From contig JAKSTM010000014.1 in NCBI GenBank assembly GCA_024402565.1, positions 1 through 36,941 on the forward strand: 36,941 nucleotides of DNA. The letters run 5' to 3'. The notes beneath the pieces are model-generated. The model saw nothing but the letters and a program-made list of their open reading frames with translations, ran no database searches and was not told where the DNA came from. A program made the translations under genes and the position numbers. Origin of the DNA: Treponema sp. (GTDB taxonomy: Bacteria > Spirochaetota > Spirochaetia > Treponematales > Treponemataceae). Below, one piece after another: positions 7,561 to 17,423 of the stretch; position 1 is the first letter of the stretch; each line of letters starts with the position of its first letter.

Positions 7561-10500
7561 ATGTTTAATTCAAAAAGTTTTTACTTAATTGGGAAATTCT
7601 CTTTTTTAATTTTCTTAATTTTTTTATTTATTTCTTGTGATAATTCTTTATCTGCAGAACTTTTTAGAGAGACTCTTCAAAAAGAGGTTGAATATGTTAA
7701 TGCTCAGGAAATAGAAATTCTTGTTGCTCCAGACTTGAATCAAGGTACAACAATTCCGAGTGGTACTTATAAAAAAAAGGCGGGTTTCGAATTTGAAATA
7801 TCCTTTACTGAAGCAGAAAATTATCAGTTTGACCATTGGATAGCGGTGAATAGTAGCACAGGGGAACAGTATTCTGATAAAGTGGTTTTTGAAAATGCTT
7901 CGTCTACTTCAACAAAAGTAACGGTCAATGAAAAATTGGAGAAACTTTGGATAAAACCAGTTTGCTATGTAAGGCCAGTAGTAGAACGTAATCTTCCTGA
8001 AATGACAGAAGAAGGTGTAAGCAGAGATTCTTCTATTGTAATATTTTTCAATAAACCTTTGTCGTCAGAAAATGATTTTTCGAAAATTGAAATTACTTCT
8101 GCAGGCGAAGATGTTAGCATTAATTTTAAAAATCCGATTTTAAATGAAAACCTGCTTACTTTTCCAGTTGATAAGAAAAATCTGGTTAATGTCGAAAGTG
8201 GTAAAACTAAATCAGTTTCCGTAAAATTACCGGATAATCTATTTTATATGGAAAATGAAAGAAAGGTTTTCATGGGAAAGGAAACTTTATTTACCTATAA
8301 AGTTAATAGCACTACTAGCAATAAAGCAGAATTGATTTTTACTGATGGTGGTGAAACGGGAACCGTAAGTCCGTCAGGAACACAAAACTATAACATCGGA
8401 GAAACATTTGAATTAAACTTTATTCCAAAGACTGGATACACTTTTACTGGATGGAAAATTCTTGATAGTGAAGGAAATACAGTGTCAGACGATGTGCTTA
8501 AAATTGAAAATAGAGCATCGATGAAAACAATTGTTACAGTTCTAAAAGATGAACGTGGTATTTCAGTAATTCCTGAGAATGTATTGTTGCCAGGAGTGAT
8601 TAATCATAGACCTGAAGCCAGTACAATAGCAATTGATGCTAACACTCCGATTTCTGTAGATTTTAATATGCCTGTAAAAGCAGAGGATATTAATTTTTCA
8701 AATATTTACATCTTAAATGGTGGAGAAAATATTACTCAATATTTTGATGAGCCAGTTTTAAGTAACGAAGGAAAAACTGTCACAATAAATCCAATAGCCC
8801 TGAAACTTGTTAGTTTTATAAAAGAAAAGAATGCCGCATTTATTGATGTAAAAGTAATGTTTACTAACGGAATAAAAGCAATTTCAGATGAAAAAGAATA
8901 TTCGCTTTTGCAGAATGAAAAATCAGAATGGACTTTTCGTTATAAACCGGATACAGAGAAAATTGCACCAGCAAAGTATGCCCTGGAAATTTCTAAAACT
9001 CTACCAGTTGGTGAAGCTGTTCCTGCAGTTGCAGAAACGAATTTGATTTCAAAGAAAAGTTTATCTGAATTAAATGAAACAGAAATTTTAACAAACTGGG
9101 TAGCAGATTCAATTTATATTACAGGTCGTTTTTATGATGCAGACAGCGGAGTGGAAAATGTAATTATTGAAGAGACTCTGGTTACTGACTTAGACGGTAA
9201 AGAATTAAAAAAGGATACAGATAGTTATGACGCCATATCTACGTATACTGTTTCTAGTCCGAGTGACAAATTGAATATAATTTTTGATGAAAATGGATAT
9301 GCTACGTTTGGGTTTGTATACAAAATAAAAACAGTAAAAGACGGTGGAATATGTTTGAATATTCGTGTAGCAGATAAATGTGGAAATATTAATCAAGGTG
9401 ATAAAGTTTATGTAATAAATTCGTTAAGCTTTGACTGGTCGGGAATTGAGCCTTGCAATTATAAAAACATTCCTGATGTGGGTAAAAGATGGCATTTTGA
9501 TAAAGATTATTATGAGTTACATAAGAATGAGATTTCTGTCGAGAAAAAAAATACAAGAAAGCGAGTATATAAAAATGTTTATTGTGATACAAGTATAGAA
9601 TGTAAATATTTTGACAGAAATAAAAATCCAGTTCGGTCAGAAATGCTTAGTAATTTGGAGAATAATGAATTGTCATATTCTTTTGATGTTGAAACTATAG
9701 ATGAACTTGATTTTACATTATATGTTACTGATAAAAATAAAAATGAATTTTCTAAACAATATAGTTTCCCTGGAAAATCATTCATTTCTTTCACAATTGT
9801 TTCAGATGCAGTAAAAGAATTTTACTGGGGTTCTAAAGGACATAATACTCAGATATTTATGTGGATGAATTTTGAAGATGGATATGATATCACAAATTTA
9901 GTGACTCCATATGCTCAGTATAATAAAAATGAAGAAATTGATAAGTTCTGGATGCTTTCTAGAAATGGTTTGTTATTTGGAGAATTCAGCGATATATCTT
10001 ATGATAATACTTATGATAATCCTATAGGTTCTCAAGTGACGGATTTAACTTTTTCAAATTTATCATTTGAGTCTTGTGGCCCTAATACGGATCAAATTAA
10101 TATAAATATGGAAATTCCGGAATCATTATGGGAAAAATATGATGGAATTTATGTGGAAAATAAAAGCACAAGTTATTATGAAACAACCAGAACGTCTTTT
10201 AAATATAAGTCAACTGTAGCCCAAACAAAGGCACAAACTGCATATTTATATAATGCTCCAGAAGAACTTACTTTATTTGGAATTGATAAAGAAGGAATAG
10301 TACATAAAGGATTTGTAATAGAATATCCGCCTGCTTTGAAAGATCTGGAGAATTCCCTTTCTTATTATAACAGATCACCAAATACAAAAGATGAATATAC
10401 ACTTTATGAGGAAGTAAAAGCTTTAGGAGGAGATATATTCCCATTAGCATATTTTATTTCGCCAATAGATTATGGTGTTAGTCCAGATAAAGTTGTTAAT

Positions 10501-11388
10501 CCTATAGTAAACTTTGAATGGTGGACAGATGAATTTCCAACTGTCAGAACAGATGAAATCTCAAGAAGAACTTTTAAATATCTTAGTAAATCAGGAAAAA
10601 CACCAGTAGAAAAAGAAATAACAAAAGATTGTGTGTCTATTGTAGATATGGATGAGAATAATGGTAATTTGTATTTAAAAGGCACAGATAAAGCGGGAAA
10701 TTATTCAATTTATAAATATAATTATCGTTTCCTTCCAGAATTAAAATACAAATTAAAATGCAAAGAACCTTACATTGAAAATAAAAAGAGATTTGTTAGG
10801 GCAGACGTTTATACAGAGATCGAGAAAGAACAAGAACCAAAAAAATATTCGGAAAAGCATTTGGTAATACAAAGCTTAGATTCTAAAACCAATTTATGGA
10901 CAGATGAAAAAGATATAGAACTTGAAAAAGATATTCTGGCAGTAACAGAAGTTCAGGAGATGCCATATAATGCATGGATTAGATATAAAACTGAATATAA
11001 TGGTTTAGTTCCTGATGAATCGCAGCCTGCAAAAACCACTTTCAATATTTCTGATTATACTTATTGTTATACAGGTGGTGAATCCACATATAATGAAATG
11101 TTACGGGAAATCGGAAATACAGTTTATTTTAGATCGGATAAATCTGCTTTCGTACACACTCTTATAACATTAAAACCATATTCTGAATGCAAATCCTGGA
11201 CTGCGGCACAATGGGAACATCATAGAAAGACCCTTAATGAAAGAGTTTTAAGTCTTAGTGGTGGTGAAACGGGAAATGCAAAAGGATATACTTTTAATAT
11301 GACTGAAATACCAGAAGGTTATTGTTATGTAGCGGTTATTCATTTTGCAAATGGTGAAGTGAAGATGACCGAAGTAAAACAAAAATAA
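7561..11388 (+). CDS. Very large modular surface lipoprotein with B-repeat and Big_5-like domains
   Basis: 1275 residues. A hydrophobic signal sequence ends in LFISC (Cys26), a spirochaete-style lipobox. The N-terminal part shows a duplicated unit: an InlB/Flg_new-like B-repeat (about 46-132, with NYQFDHWIA) then an SbsA/Big_5 Ig-like domain (about 134-245, SRDSSIVIFFNKPL), followed by a second B-repeat (about 255-338, TGYTFTGWKIL) and second Big_5 (about 340-460, DANTPISVDFNMPV). The remaining 800 residues are beta-rich, Tyr/Lys/Glu-rich and unrecognised. An AGGGG precedes the ATG. The architecture is that of an adhesin or surface-array protein; binding to host or plant surfaces is only inferred. 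The SseB-like gene follows after 14 bases. Confidence 0.75.
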   Translation: MFNSKSFYLIGKFSFLIFLIFLFISCDNSLSAELFRETLQKEVEYVNAQEIEILVAPDLNQGTTIPSGTYKKKAGFEFEISFTEAENYQFDHWIAVNSSTGEQYSDKVVFENASSTSTKVTVNEKLEKLWIKPVCYVRPVVERNLPEMTEEGVSRDSSIVIFFNKPLSSENDFSKIEITSAGEDVSINFKNPILNENLLTFPVDKKNLVNVESGKTKSVSVKLPDNLFYMENERKVFMGKETLFTYKVNSTTSNKAELIFTDGGETGTVSPSGTQNYNIGETFELNFIPKTGYTFTGWKILDSEGNTVSDDVLKIENRASMKTIVTVLKDERGISVIPENVLLPGVINHRPEASTIAIDANTPISVDFNMPVKAEDINFSNIYILNGGENITQYFDEPVLSNEGKTVTINPIALKLVSFIKEKNAAFIDVKVMFTNGIKAISDEKEYSLLQNEKSEWTFRYKPDTEKIAPAKYALEISKTLPVGEAVPAVAETNLISKKSLSELNETEILTNWVADSIYITGRFYDADSGVENVIIEETLVTDLDGKELKKDTDSYDAISTYTVSSPSDKLNIIFDENGYATFGFVYKIKTVKDGGICLNIRVADKCGNINQGDKVYVINSLSFDWSGIEPCNYKNIPDVGKRWHFDKDYYELHKNEISVEKKNTRKRVYKNVYCDTSIECKYFDRNKNPVRSEMLSNLENNELSYSFDVETIDELDFTLYVTDKNKNEFSKQYSFPGKSFISFTIVSDAVKEFYWGSKGHNTQIFMWMNFEDGYDITNLVTPYAQYNKNEEIDKFWMLSRNGLLFGEFSDISYDNTYDNPIGSQVTDLTFSNLSFESCGPNTDQININMEIPESLWEKYDGIYVENKSTSYYETTRTSFKYKSTVAQTKAQTAYLYNAPEELTLFGIDKEGIVHKGFVIEYPPALKDLENSLSYYNRSPNTKDEYTLYEEVKALGGDIFPLAYFISPIDYGVSPDKVVNPIVNFEWWTDEFPTVRTDEISRRTFKYLSKSGKTPVEKEITKDCVSIVDMDENNGNLYLKGTDKAGNYSIYKYNYRFLPELKYKLKCKEPYIENKKRFVRADVYTEIEKEQEPKKYSEKHLVIQSLDSKTNLWTDEKDIELEKDILAVTEVQEMPYNAWIRYKTEYNGLVPDESQPAKTTFNISDYTYCYTGGESTYNEMLREIGNTVYFRSDKSAFVHTLITLKPYSECKSWTAAQWEHHRKTLNERVLSLSGGETGNAKGYTFNMTEIPEGYCYVAVIHFANGEVKMTEVKQK

Positions 11389-11402
11389 AACAAGGGATAA
11401 AT

Positions 11403-11960
11403 ATGAGAATTAATAAAGCACGTGAAAATCCGGAAACAGACTCTTTAAAAAAAGAAGATCCAGCTCCAAGTAGACCAACAGCCGAAGAACTTGCAGATGG
11501 GAAAATTCTTCTTCAGTTAAAGCATAATTTTCTGGAAGACCGAAGAGCAGAGAATTTTGTTCAGATTGTTTGTTGTCTTCGTGACTCAACTGTAACAGTT
11601 CCAATGCATGTGGAAATTCCTGAAGAATTAAAAGGAAAAATTACACAGGAAATTCTGGAAGGAAAAGAAGAAAGCGAATATAGAGAGGATTTGAAATATT
11701 TTCCTATGACAGTAACTAATGATGCAGAAGAAGTATCAATGGCTGTTTTTTCAAATGAAGAAGAAATTCGCGGTTTTTATTCGCAAGGGGAAGACTGTGT
11801 GTTTGAAGAAATTTCTATGCTGGATTGTATAGAATTCTTCAATGGATTAGATGATTGCGAGCAAATAGTTTTGGATCCATTTACTGAACCATTAATCATA
11901 ACAAAAGATTTGGCATCTCTTATTGCTACTATTAAGTATAAAGATGAATCTGATTCTTAA
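11403..11960 (+). CDS. SseB-like N-terminal domain protein
   Basis: 185 residues, no signal peptide. Residues about 30-175 resemble the SseB N-terminal domain (VCCLRDSTVTVPMHV, FPMTVTND, VSMAVFSNEEEI, IVLDPFTEPLII). The domain is widespread in bacteria but its biochemical role is unclear; in Firmicutes and Treponema it is found as short stand-alone proteins. A clear AGGG lies 7 nt before the ATG and the gene is 14 bases after the large lipoprotein, so they are probably co-transcribed. Highly acidic overall. Confidence 0.7.
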   Translation: MRINKARENPETDSLKKEDPAPSRPTAEELADGKILLQLKHNFLEDRRAENFVQIVCCLRDSTVTVPMHVEIPEELKGKITQEILEGKEESEYREDLKYFPMTVTNDAEEVSMAVFSNEEEIRGFYSQGEDCVFEEISMLDCIEFFNGLDDCEQIVLDPFTEPLIITKDLASLIATIKYKDESDS

Positions 11961-12016
11961 TAAACAAGAAGAAGCTATCCTTGATTTTGCTGAGTATTTA
12001 TGAGACTCTTTAAAAT

Positions 12017-12883
12017 ATGAAAAATTTCAAAAGATTTTTTTGTTTCTTTTTGTTTGGCAGTTTTTGTTTTATTTCTTTTGCAAAAGAACTTGAAGGTGAA
12101 AACCTTGTCCTTGTTCACAGAGCATTAAATGCAAAACTTATTGAAACTTGTTATGAAAATGTAGATGAGAAAATTTCTTTTTTAAAATCGGAACTTGGTG
12201 AAATAGAAAAAGCCAAAGTTAGCAGTGAAGCAAAATTAATTTCTGAAGTACTTTTGAAAATTGAAATTGAAACTGTGAAAACTTCAGAAGCTTTGAAAGT
12301 TTTGAGAGAAAGTGAGAAAGGTAAAAAGAATAGAAAGAAAATCAATCAGAAAGATTTAAATCCTGATGCAGAAAGTGTGATAATAGGCTGCTTTGAAAAA
12401 TATAAAAACTTTGAAGCAAATAATAAGGATCTATCATCATATTTTTATTTTCATTACAACGAAACAATGTATGCCACTGTGCCATACCTAAAGAAGAATG
12501 AACAATTAAAAATGATGACAGGTATGCTGGATGATTATAAAAAACTGGAAGAAATAAATCCAAATCTTGCAGAAACTCTGAATATGTACGGGGCAGTTTT
12601 ATATTTTTTGCCTGGCGCATTTGGCGGAAATAAAAAAGCAGGTGAAGAGAAAATCAAAAAAGCTATTGAAGTTTCTGCATGCGATTATGAAAAAGCAAAC
12701 GCTCTTGTGTTATATGGTCAGTTACTCGTAGAAAAGAAAGAAATTGATTCCGCAATGAATTATGTAAATCAGGCGCTGGAAATTAGTCCTACGAATATTT
12801 ATATCCAGAAAATTCGGGATGCAAATAAAGCTGGTTATTCTATTTTCAAAATGGAAGAGTACGAAAAAACTCTTGAAAACTAA
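12017..12883 (+). CDS. Exported TPR-repeat protein
   Basis: 288 residues. The N-terminus MKNFKRFFCFFLFGSFCFIS is a signal sequence with likely cleavage after SFA (about residue 22), so the protein should be periplasmic. Residues about 170-285 carry helix pairs of tetratricopeptide type (ALVLYGQLLVEKKEIDSAMN then YVNQALEISPTN), with a lysine-rich helical region before. TPRs mediate protein contacts; no enzymatic motif is seen. The stop codon overlaps that of the convergent phosphatase gene (CTAA). The 56 bases upstream show no clear Shine-Dalgarno. Confidence 0.7.
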   Translation: MKNFKRFFCFFLFGSFCFISFAKELEGENLVLVHRALNAKLIETCYENVDEKISFLKSELGEIEKAKVSSEAKLISEVLLKIEIETVKTSEALKVLRESEKGKKNRKKINQKDLNPDAESVIIGCFEKYKNFEANNKDLSSYFYFHYNETMYATVPYLKKNEQLKMMTGMLDDYKKLEEINPNLAETLNMYGAVLYFLPGAFGGNKKAGEEKIKKAIEVSACDYEKANALVLYGQLLVEKKEIDSAMNYVNQALEISPTNIYIQKIRDANKAGYSIFKMEEYEKTLEN

Positions 12884-13467
12884 TTGGCAGTCCAAATCGA
12901 ACCGTTAAACGAAAAAATTCTTTCTTCACAATTTTTCTGAAGTCCGTTTCCCCAGAAATGTTTCTGGTCCCTTTTTTCCAGATAGCACATTATGCTGGCG
13001 TTTAAAGCTCCATGTGCAACAATCATGACCCGTTGAATTTGTTTTTCTGCTAAAGGTTCAATTACGTTTTGAATAAATCCTTTGGTACGATCACAACATT
13101 CTTTGAGTGATTCTCCTTTTTCAGGCGGGAAATATTTATCTGGTTCAGTAAAAAAGAAGCGGTAAGGACAGTTTTCTGCAGTCCAGTCTTTATAATAGAT
13201 GCCATCACATATTCCAAAACTTAATTCCATTAGACGGTCATCTTTAATAATTTCGATTTCTCGGTTTCCGCGAATTAATTCTGCAGTTCTGTAAGCACGT
13301 TTTAATGGTGAAGAAAAAATCATGTCGAATGGAATGTCTTTTAATTTCTCACCCAATTCTTGTGCAGCAGATATTCCTTCTTCATTTAATTCGATGTCGC
13401 TTCGTCCCTGAAGTCGGTTTTCTGCATTCCAGAGTGTTTTCCCATGACGTACTAAGTAAAGTTCCAT
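12880..13467 (-). CDS. Histidine phosphatase superfamily protein (phosphoglycerate mutase-like)
   Basis: 195 residues, cytosolic. The RHG signature LVRHGKTLWNAENRLQGRSD gives phospho-acceptor His8; FSSPLKRAYRTAELI and the second catalytic His152 (VAHGAL) complete the branch-1 site. Family members dephosphorylate sugar phosphates, nucleotides or alpha-ribazole phosphate; the substrate here is open, but a cobalamin-type (CobC) or broad phosphatase role is possible. It lies 20 bases downstream of the Dabb gene and is likely co-transcribed with it, with AAGG 8 nt before the ATG. Confidence 0.9.
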   Translation of the reverse strand: MELYLVRHGKTLWNAENRLQGRSDIELNEEGISAAQELGEKLKDIPFDMIFSSPLKRAYRTAELIRGNREIEIIKDDRLMELSFGICDGIYYKDWTAENCPYRFFFTEPDKYFPPEKGESLKECCDRTKGFIQNVIEPLAEKQIQRVMIVAHGALNASIMCYLEKRDQKHFWGNGLQKNCEERIFSFNGSIWTAN

Positions 13468-13487
13468 TTTTTTGCCTTACAGGTTTT

Positions 13488-13772
13488 TTATTCGCTGTCG
13501 AAAATTGCTTTTGATTCTATAAACTGGCTGTAATTATCTTTCCACTGATGATGTGCGTGGCAGTTGTCGTAAGCTTCCAGTGCCGATTTGTCCATGTCGA
13601 TAATTATCATCAGGTTGTAACGGTTGGAACGGTCTATGCAGTTTTTTACCAGGTTGTAGCTTTTTACTCCGGAAACCTCTAAAACCCCTGAAAAGATTTT
13701 TTCGATATCAGGAATCATTTCGTCCAGTTTTGGGGATTTTTCGTTAAATTTAACAATAATGTGATGCTTCAT
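13488..13772 (-). CDS. Dabb (stress-response A/B barrel) domain protein
   Basis: 94 residues, the usual length of a single Dabb ferredoxin-like barrel, which normally dimerises. The pattern HHIIVKFN at the start, SNRYNLMIIIDMDKSALEAY, and CHAHHQWKDNY near the end is characteristic. Function in bacteria is poorly defined. It is the first gene of a two-gene minus-strand unit with the phosphatase. There is no Shine-Dalgarno; an extended -10 (TGATATACT) ends 6 nt before the ATG, indicating a leaderless message. Confidence 0.8.
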   Translation of the reverse strand: MKHHIIVKFNEKSPKLDEMIPDIEKIFSGVLEVSGVKSYNLVKNCIDRSNRYNLMIIIDMDKSALEAYDNCHAHHQWKDNYSQFIESKAIFDSE

Positions 13773-13778
13773 ATTTTT

Positions 13779-13784
13779 AGTATA
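13779..13784 (-). promoter_or_regulatory. Extended -10 abutting the Dabb gene start (leaderless candidate)
   Basis: Minus strand TGATATACT (TGn at 13787-13785, hexamer TATACT) followed by AAAAAT and ATG. The six-base leader has no ribosome-binding site. Confidence 0.55.
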
Positions 13785-13830
13785 TCAGAAAAATAGGAAT
13801 TCATTTTAACAATTCCCGAAAAGTTTATTC

Positions 13831-13866
13831 TCCCAATTATACAAAATGTTTTTTGTATAATTGGGA
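13831..13866. terminator. Perfect 16-bp stem-loop between phosphorylase and Dabb genes
   Basis: TCCCAATTATACAAAA pairs perfectly with 13851-13866 around a TGTT loop. It lies 21 bases beyond the phosphorylase stop and so probably ends that minus-strand transcript, although the T-rich tract (GTGTTTTTTCTTTT) is on the plus-strand side. It may insulate both directions. Confidence 0.6.
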
Positions 13867-13887
13867 TGTGTTTTTTCTTTTAATCAA

Positions 13888-16800
13888 TTAAATTCCAAAG
13901 CCGGAGGTAAACTCTACTTCGATTGAAGAGATTTTTCCCTGACGAAGGAAAAGAGCTTTTGTTTCCGACTCAGAAAGTTCAGTTCCTTTGTGTTTATTTC
14001 CCGCTACTGTAATATAGTTTTCAGTTCCGTTAATAAATTTATATGTTACAGGAACTCCACACCAGGTAAATTTCAAAGTGCCGTCTTCTTTGATTTCTGA
14101 TTTTTTCAGGAACAAAGGATTAAAGCTTGCAATTCCGTCTTTGATAGTGATTCCCAGTTCGCCCCATCTTGTAAGTACTTCTTCTTTTACTTGGCCTGTC
14201 ATTCCTGGCTGCTTTGCACCTTGCAAATATGGAGTATGCGAATAAGGATCGGCAGGGAAGGCACCGTATAATTCCGGTGACTTATTTGAACCTAATCCTT
14301 TTCGGATGTCGTAATATGCATCGGTAAGTTTTACTGAAAGTTCCGGTTTGTTTTCTTCAAATGCTTTTAAGAGGTTTTCTTGAACAGCAAGTAAAAGTTT
14401 TGAACACATGTGCCAGTAAATGCTTCCAAGTCCTTCATAGGCGTAGAATGTTCCTGAGCGGCCTGTAAATGACTGATGATTAAAAGTTTTTTCATAAAGA
14501 TTGAAAAGGGTTTTTGATTCATCGGCATCTGGTTTATTTGCTTCGCTTTGAGTTGAAATGAAATCTTGTAAAACATGAGCGTTTCGGAAATCAGGATTAA
14601 AGTGATATTTGTTAGTAATGTCTTTTTCCAGATAGAGATTTCCAGTTCGTTCAATTAATTTTTCCAGGCCAGAAATATCTGAAGGAGCTATAGAGTTTTT
14701 ATTCTGGAATGCTGGTAATTCTTTGTTTGGATAAAGCATGTAAGAATTCTGATGTGGTTCATAAATCTTACTTGCTTTGAGAGCCTTGTATAAATCCAAT
14801 GCCTCTTCTGGTTCCAGAAGGGTAGAAGAAAGAATTGCCACCTGACCTTCGAGCATTTCCTGAAGATATGAAATTTTCATCTTGGAATCTTCGATTATCA
14901 AAGTGTTGTAAGAATGATAAAGTCCGTCTGCTCTTTTATTCAGGCGGATAGTGTATTCCATGTGCTTGTTGATCTGCGAAAGATTTGAAGCAATTTCCGA
15001 ACATGAAAGTTCAACTTCTCCATCGTTGTATCCATTTTCATAGAACTGTTTTCTTTCCTGTTCAAAAATAACGCCTGCTTTATCTACAAAAGCTTTGCGT
15101 GCTGTATCATTTTCAGCACAATTTTTTACATCTGTGGAATTATAGAGTTTTGCTAGAGCCTGGAAACAAACTGCCAGTGCTTTTGGAACTGTTACAGTTT
15201 TTTCATTTGTGTTTGAAAAAATTTCCTGAAGCTGTGAAATGTAACGGTAAAGGTAACAGAGAGTTACAACGGAAAGTCCGTAACCGGCTAATGCATTGTT
15301 TGCGTCATTCCATTCTGGTCTCTGGGTATTCAACCAGATGCCACCGGCAGGAACAAAGTTTGCAATTTTGCAGATTACAATTTGCAGAGCTTTTGCCGCA
15401 AAACTAACGAGGTATGGATTTTGATTTTTGTCCTGAATCAATTTTGCATCAGAGCCCAGTTTTTTTTCTGCCTTCTGAAGTTCTTTGCTCAAGAGGTGAT
15501 CAAAGTCGATGGTAACTCGTGGATTTTTCACAATGTTGTCATAGGATTTCAGTCTGTATGGAACATTTGAACTTGTGTAGATTTTCTCGTTTACAGATGC
15601 TAGAAGTTCTGAACGATTTGTTTTGTTGTAGAACTCAAGTAATTTTTCAAAATAAATTACCTGATGGTCGCCCCAATATCCAATCTGTGCCCAAGGATTT
15701 GTTGGATCAGGAATTTCCCAGTCTATTCCCTGGCGGTTAATTTTGTATGGGTTGAAGCCGTCTGCGGTCATTGCGTTCAAAAATTTTGCACACATATTTT
15801 TTATGTATTGTGGGTAGGACTGAACAAGTGCTTCCCAGTTCTGGAAAATATCGCGCCAGTTTCCTTCGTAATTTAAAATGGGGTTTCCGTCACGATTTTT
15901 AAGCTTAATGTTGAAAACGTTCCAAGGACGACTTGGGTCTCCGTGGCGGCGGCTAAATGTTAGCGGCATATATTCCAGGAAGAGGCGTGTAAATTGCGGG
16001 TCCTTTGTGTTTTTTACGATTTCAGCAAAATCTCCGTAGAAAACCAAATCACCATCATTTTTCAAATCTTTGATATAGTCATTAAATTTTTCAACAAAGG
16101 AAGTGTTTCTTTGTTTTACAAAAATTAAAAAATCGTTTAGGCTGATTTGCCCTTCGTCAGCAAAGATTCCTCCGCGCATAATGTTGAACATAACATTCTG
16201 CTGGTGATGAAGACATGCCATTTTGTCAGCAGTGTCTTGAAGTCCGTCAGCACTCTGAATGTATTTTGTCATTATTTCATCGCAATGAAGAATATCAGCT
16301 TCCAGATTTTTTTCAGCTTCTTTACGGTTAGAAATCTGGCATTTGAGATTTTCAATTTGTGCCATAGAAAGAGATGTGTCAAATACCTGGTACCAGCTAT
16401 CAAAATCATTCAGTTCTATGTTTCGACAGATATAGCAGGAAGAGCGCTGTCCTTTAATCACATTACTTTCTGGAAAATCTTTTGCAGTTGCCAGTTTTTC
16501 CATGTTAATGAAATGGTCCGGAGCGTTTACATCCAGAATGATTTTGTCTTCTGTGGAAAACCAGCAGGTATTTGCATACAGACCTTCGTTTGGCTCTGCT
16601 TTATCTGAAACGATTGAAGAAACACTAAAAAGTGCAAGGTTTGAATTTTCATCTAAATCAGTTTTTTTGTAAGCGTCCAGAAGAATACTGTTGTCGTTCT
16701 GAAAAGCAGAGGTACAACAAGCAGGAAGAATATTGCGGCAACCGTCTAAAACCGAAATCTTTACACTTTTTGTTCCCAGGTTTTCAATGCGACTGGTTCG

Positions 16801-17256
16801 TACTAATCCGTATTTTTCGCTGGAAGTCCAACCTGTTCGGAAAACGAGATTTAATTCTGTATTGATTTCTTCGAACCAAACCTGTGTTCCGTTATTGTTT
16901 TTGTAAATATTGTTAATCAGTTTTTTCTGAGCGGATTTCTTATTTGTCGCAGAACTGTAAAAGCTGGAAAATGGTTCCCAGTATTCAATTCCATTTGATG
17001 TTTCTACTGCTATGCAGGTGTAGTTTCCTGTATAAGAAGATGCGTCATGAACTTTGTCTGCGGTGTAATAAGGGAAAATAGAATAGTTACTGTTTATACG
17101 GCCTGCAGTAATTCCCCCTTGGCTCCAACAGAAGTTCCATATATCAGAAGAACTGGTTATGGTCATAAAGAAATTTTCCATCTGATCGTAGTTCTCTATT
17201 TTGTAAACGTCTTTTCCTTCAAGCTTAGTGAAAACGCCTTTTACTTCTTTATTCAT
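13888..17256 (-). CDS. Large GH94-like (clan GH-Q) glycoside phosphorylase, possibly GH149/GH161
   Basis: 1122 residues from the ATG at 17256, which has TTTGGAG six bases upstream; a TTG four codons earlier overlaps that site and is unlikely to be used. No signal peptide, so cytosolic. Clan GH-Q marks are visible: an N-terminal beta-sandwich, EGNWRDIFQNWEAL, and RPEWNDANNALAGYG in which Asp651 (of WND) is the expected catalytic acid. Such enzymes cleave beta-linked oligosaccharides with phosphate, giving alpha-glucose 1-phosphate. The length is well beyond the usual 800 of cellobiose phosphorylase and fits the beta-1,3-glucan phosphorylase families GH149/GH161, but I cannot verify this. Divergent from the ABC transporter, its probable substrate supplier. 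Confidence 0.75.
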   Translation of the reverse strand: MNKEVKGVFTKLEGKDVYKIENYDQMENFFMTITSSSDIWNFCWSQGGITAGRINSNYSIFPYYTADKVHDASSYTGNYTCIAVETSNGIEYWEPFSSFYSSATNKKSAQKKLINNIYKNNNGTQVWFEEINTELNLVFRTGWTSSEKYGLVRTSRIENLGTKSVKISVLDGCRNILPACCTSAFQNDNSILLDAYKKTDLDENSNLALFSVSSIVSDKAEPNEGLYANTCWFSTEDKIILDVNAPDHFINMEKLATAKDFPESNVIKGQRSSCYICRNIELNDFDSWYQVFDTSLSMAQIENLKCQISNRKEAEKNLEADILHCDEIMTKYIQSADGLQDTADKMACLHHQQNVMFNIMRGGIFADEGQISLNDFLIFVKQRNTSFVEKFNDYIKDLKNDGDLVFYGDFAEIVKNTKDPQFTRLFLEYMPLTFSRRHGDPSRPWNVFNIKLKNRDGNPILNYEGNWRDIFQNWEALVQSYPQYIKNMCAKFLNAMTADGFNPYKINRQGIDWEIPDPTNPWAQIGYWGDHQVIYFEKLLEFYNKTNRSELLASVNEKIYTSSNVPYRLKSYDNIVKNPRVTIDFDHLLSKELQKAEKKLGSDAKLIQDKNQNPYLVSFAAKALQIVICKIANFVPAGGIWLNTQRPEWNDANNALAGYGLSVVTLCYLYRYISQLQEIFSNTNEKTVTVPKALAVCFQALAKLYNSTDVKNCAENDTARKAFVDKAGVIFEQERKQFYENGYNDGEVELSCSEIASNLSQINKHMEYTIRLNKRADGLYHSYNTLIIEDSKMKISYLQEMLEGQVAILSSTLLEPEEALDLYKALKASKIYEPHQNSYMLYPNKELPAFQNKNSIAPSDISGLEKLIERTGNLYLEKDITNKYHFNPDFRNAHVLQDFISTQSEANKPDADESKTLFNLYEKTFNHQSFTGRSGTFYAYEGLGSIYWHMCSKLLLAVQENLLKAFEENKPELSVKLTDAYYDIRKGLGSNKSPELYGAFPADPYSHTPYLQGAKQPGMTGQVKEEVLTRWGELGITIKDGIASFNPLFLKKSEIKEDGTLKFTWCGVPVTYKFINGTENYITVAGNKHKGTELSESETKALFLRQGKISSIEVEFTSGFGI

Positions 17257-17423
17257 ATTTGACTCCAAATAAATAATTTGATTTTGATGATTTGAAAATA
17301 TCTAAGAAAAAATTAGTTGTCAATTTTTATTTCCTGTAAACCGAAAAAAAAACACCTTTCTGAAATTTTTGATTCTAGAAATACAACAGGTCCGGTCCTA
17401 TACTTCAAACTGTAAGATGATTT

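Noticed and set aside
16147..16608. 153-codon open frame opposite the phosphorylase
   Set aside because: It lies within the well-supported phosphorylase gene, has no ribosome-binding site and its translation looks like antisense.
17256..17268. Upstream TTG start for the phosphorylase
   Set aside because: It overlaps the TTTGGAG that is correctly spaced for the ATG at 17256.
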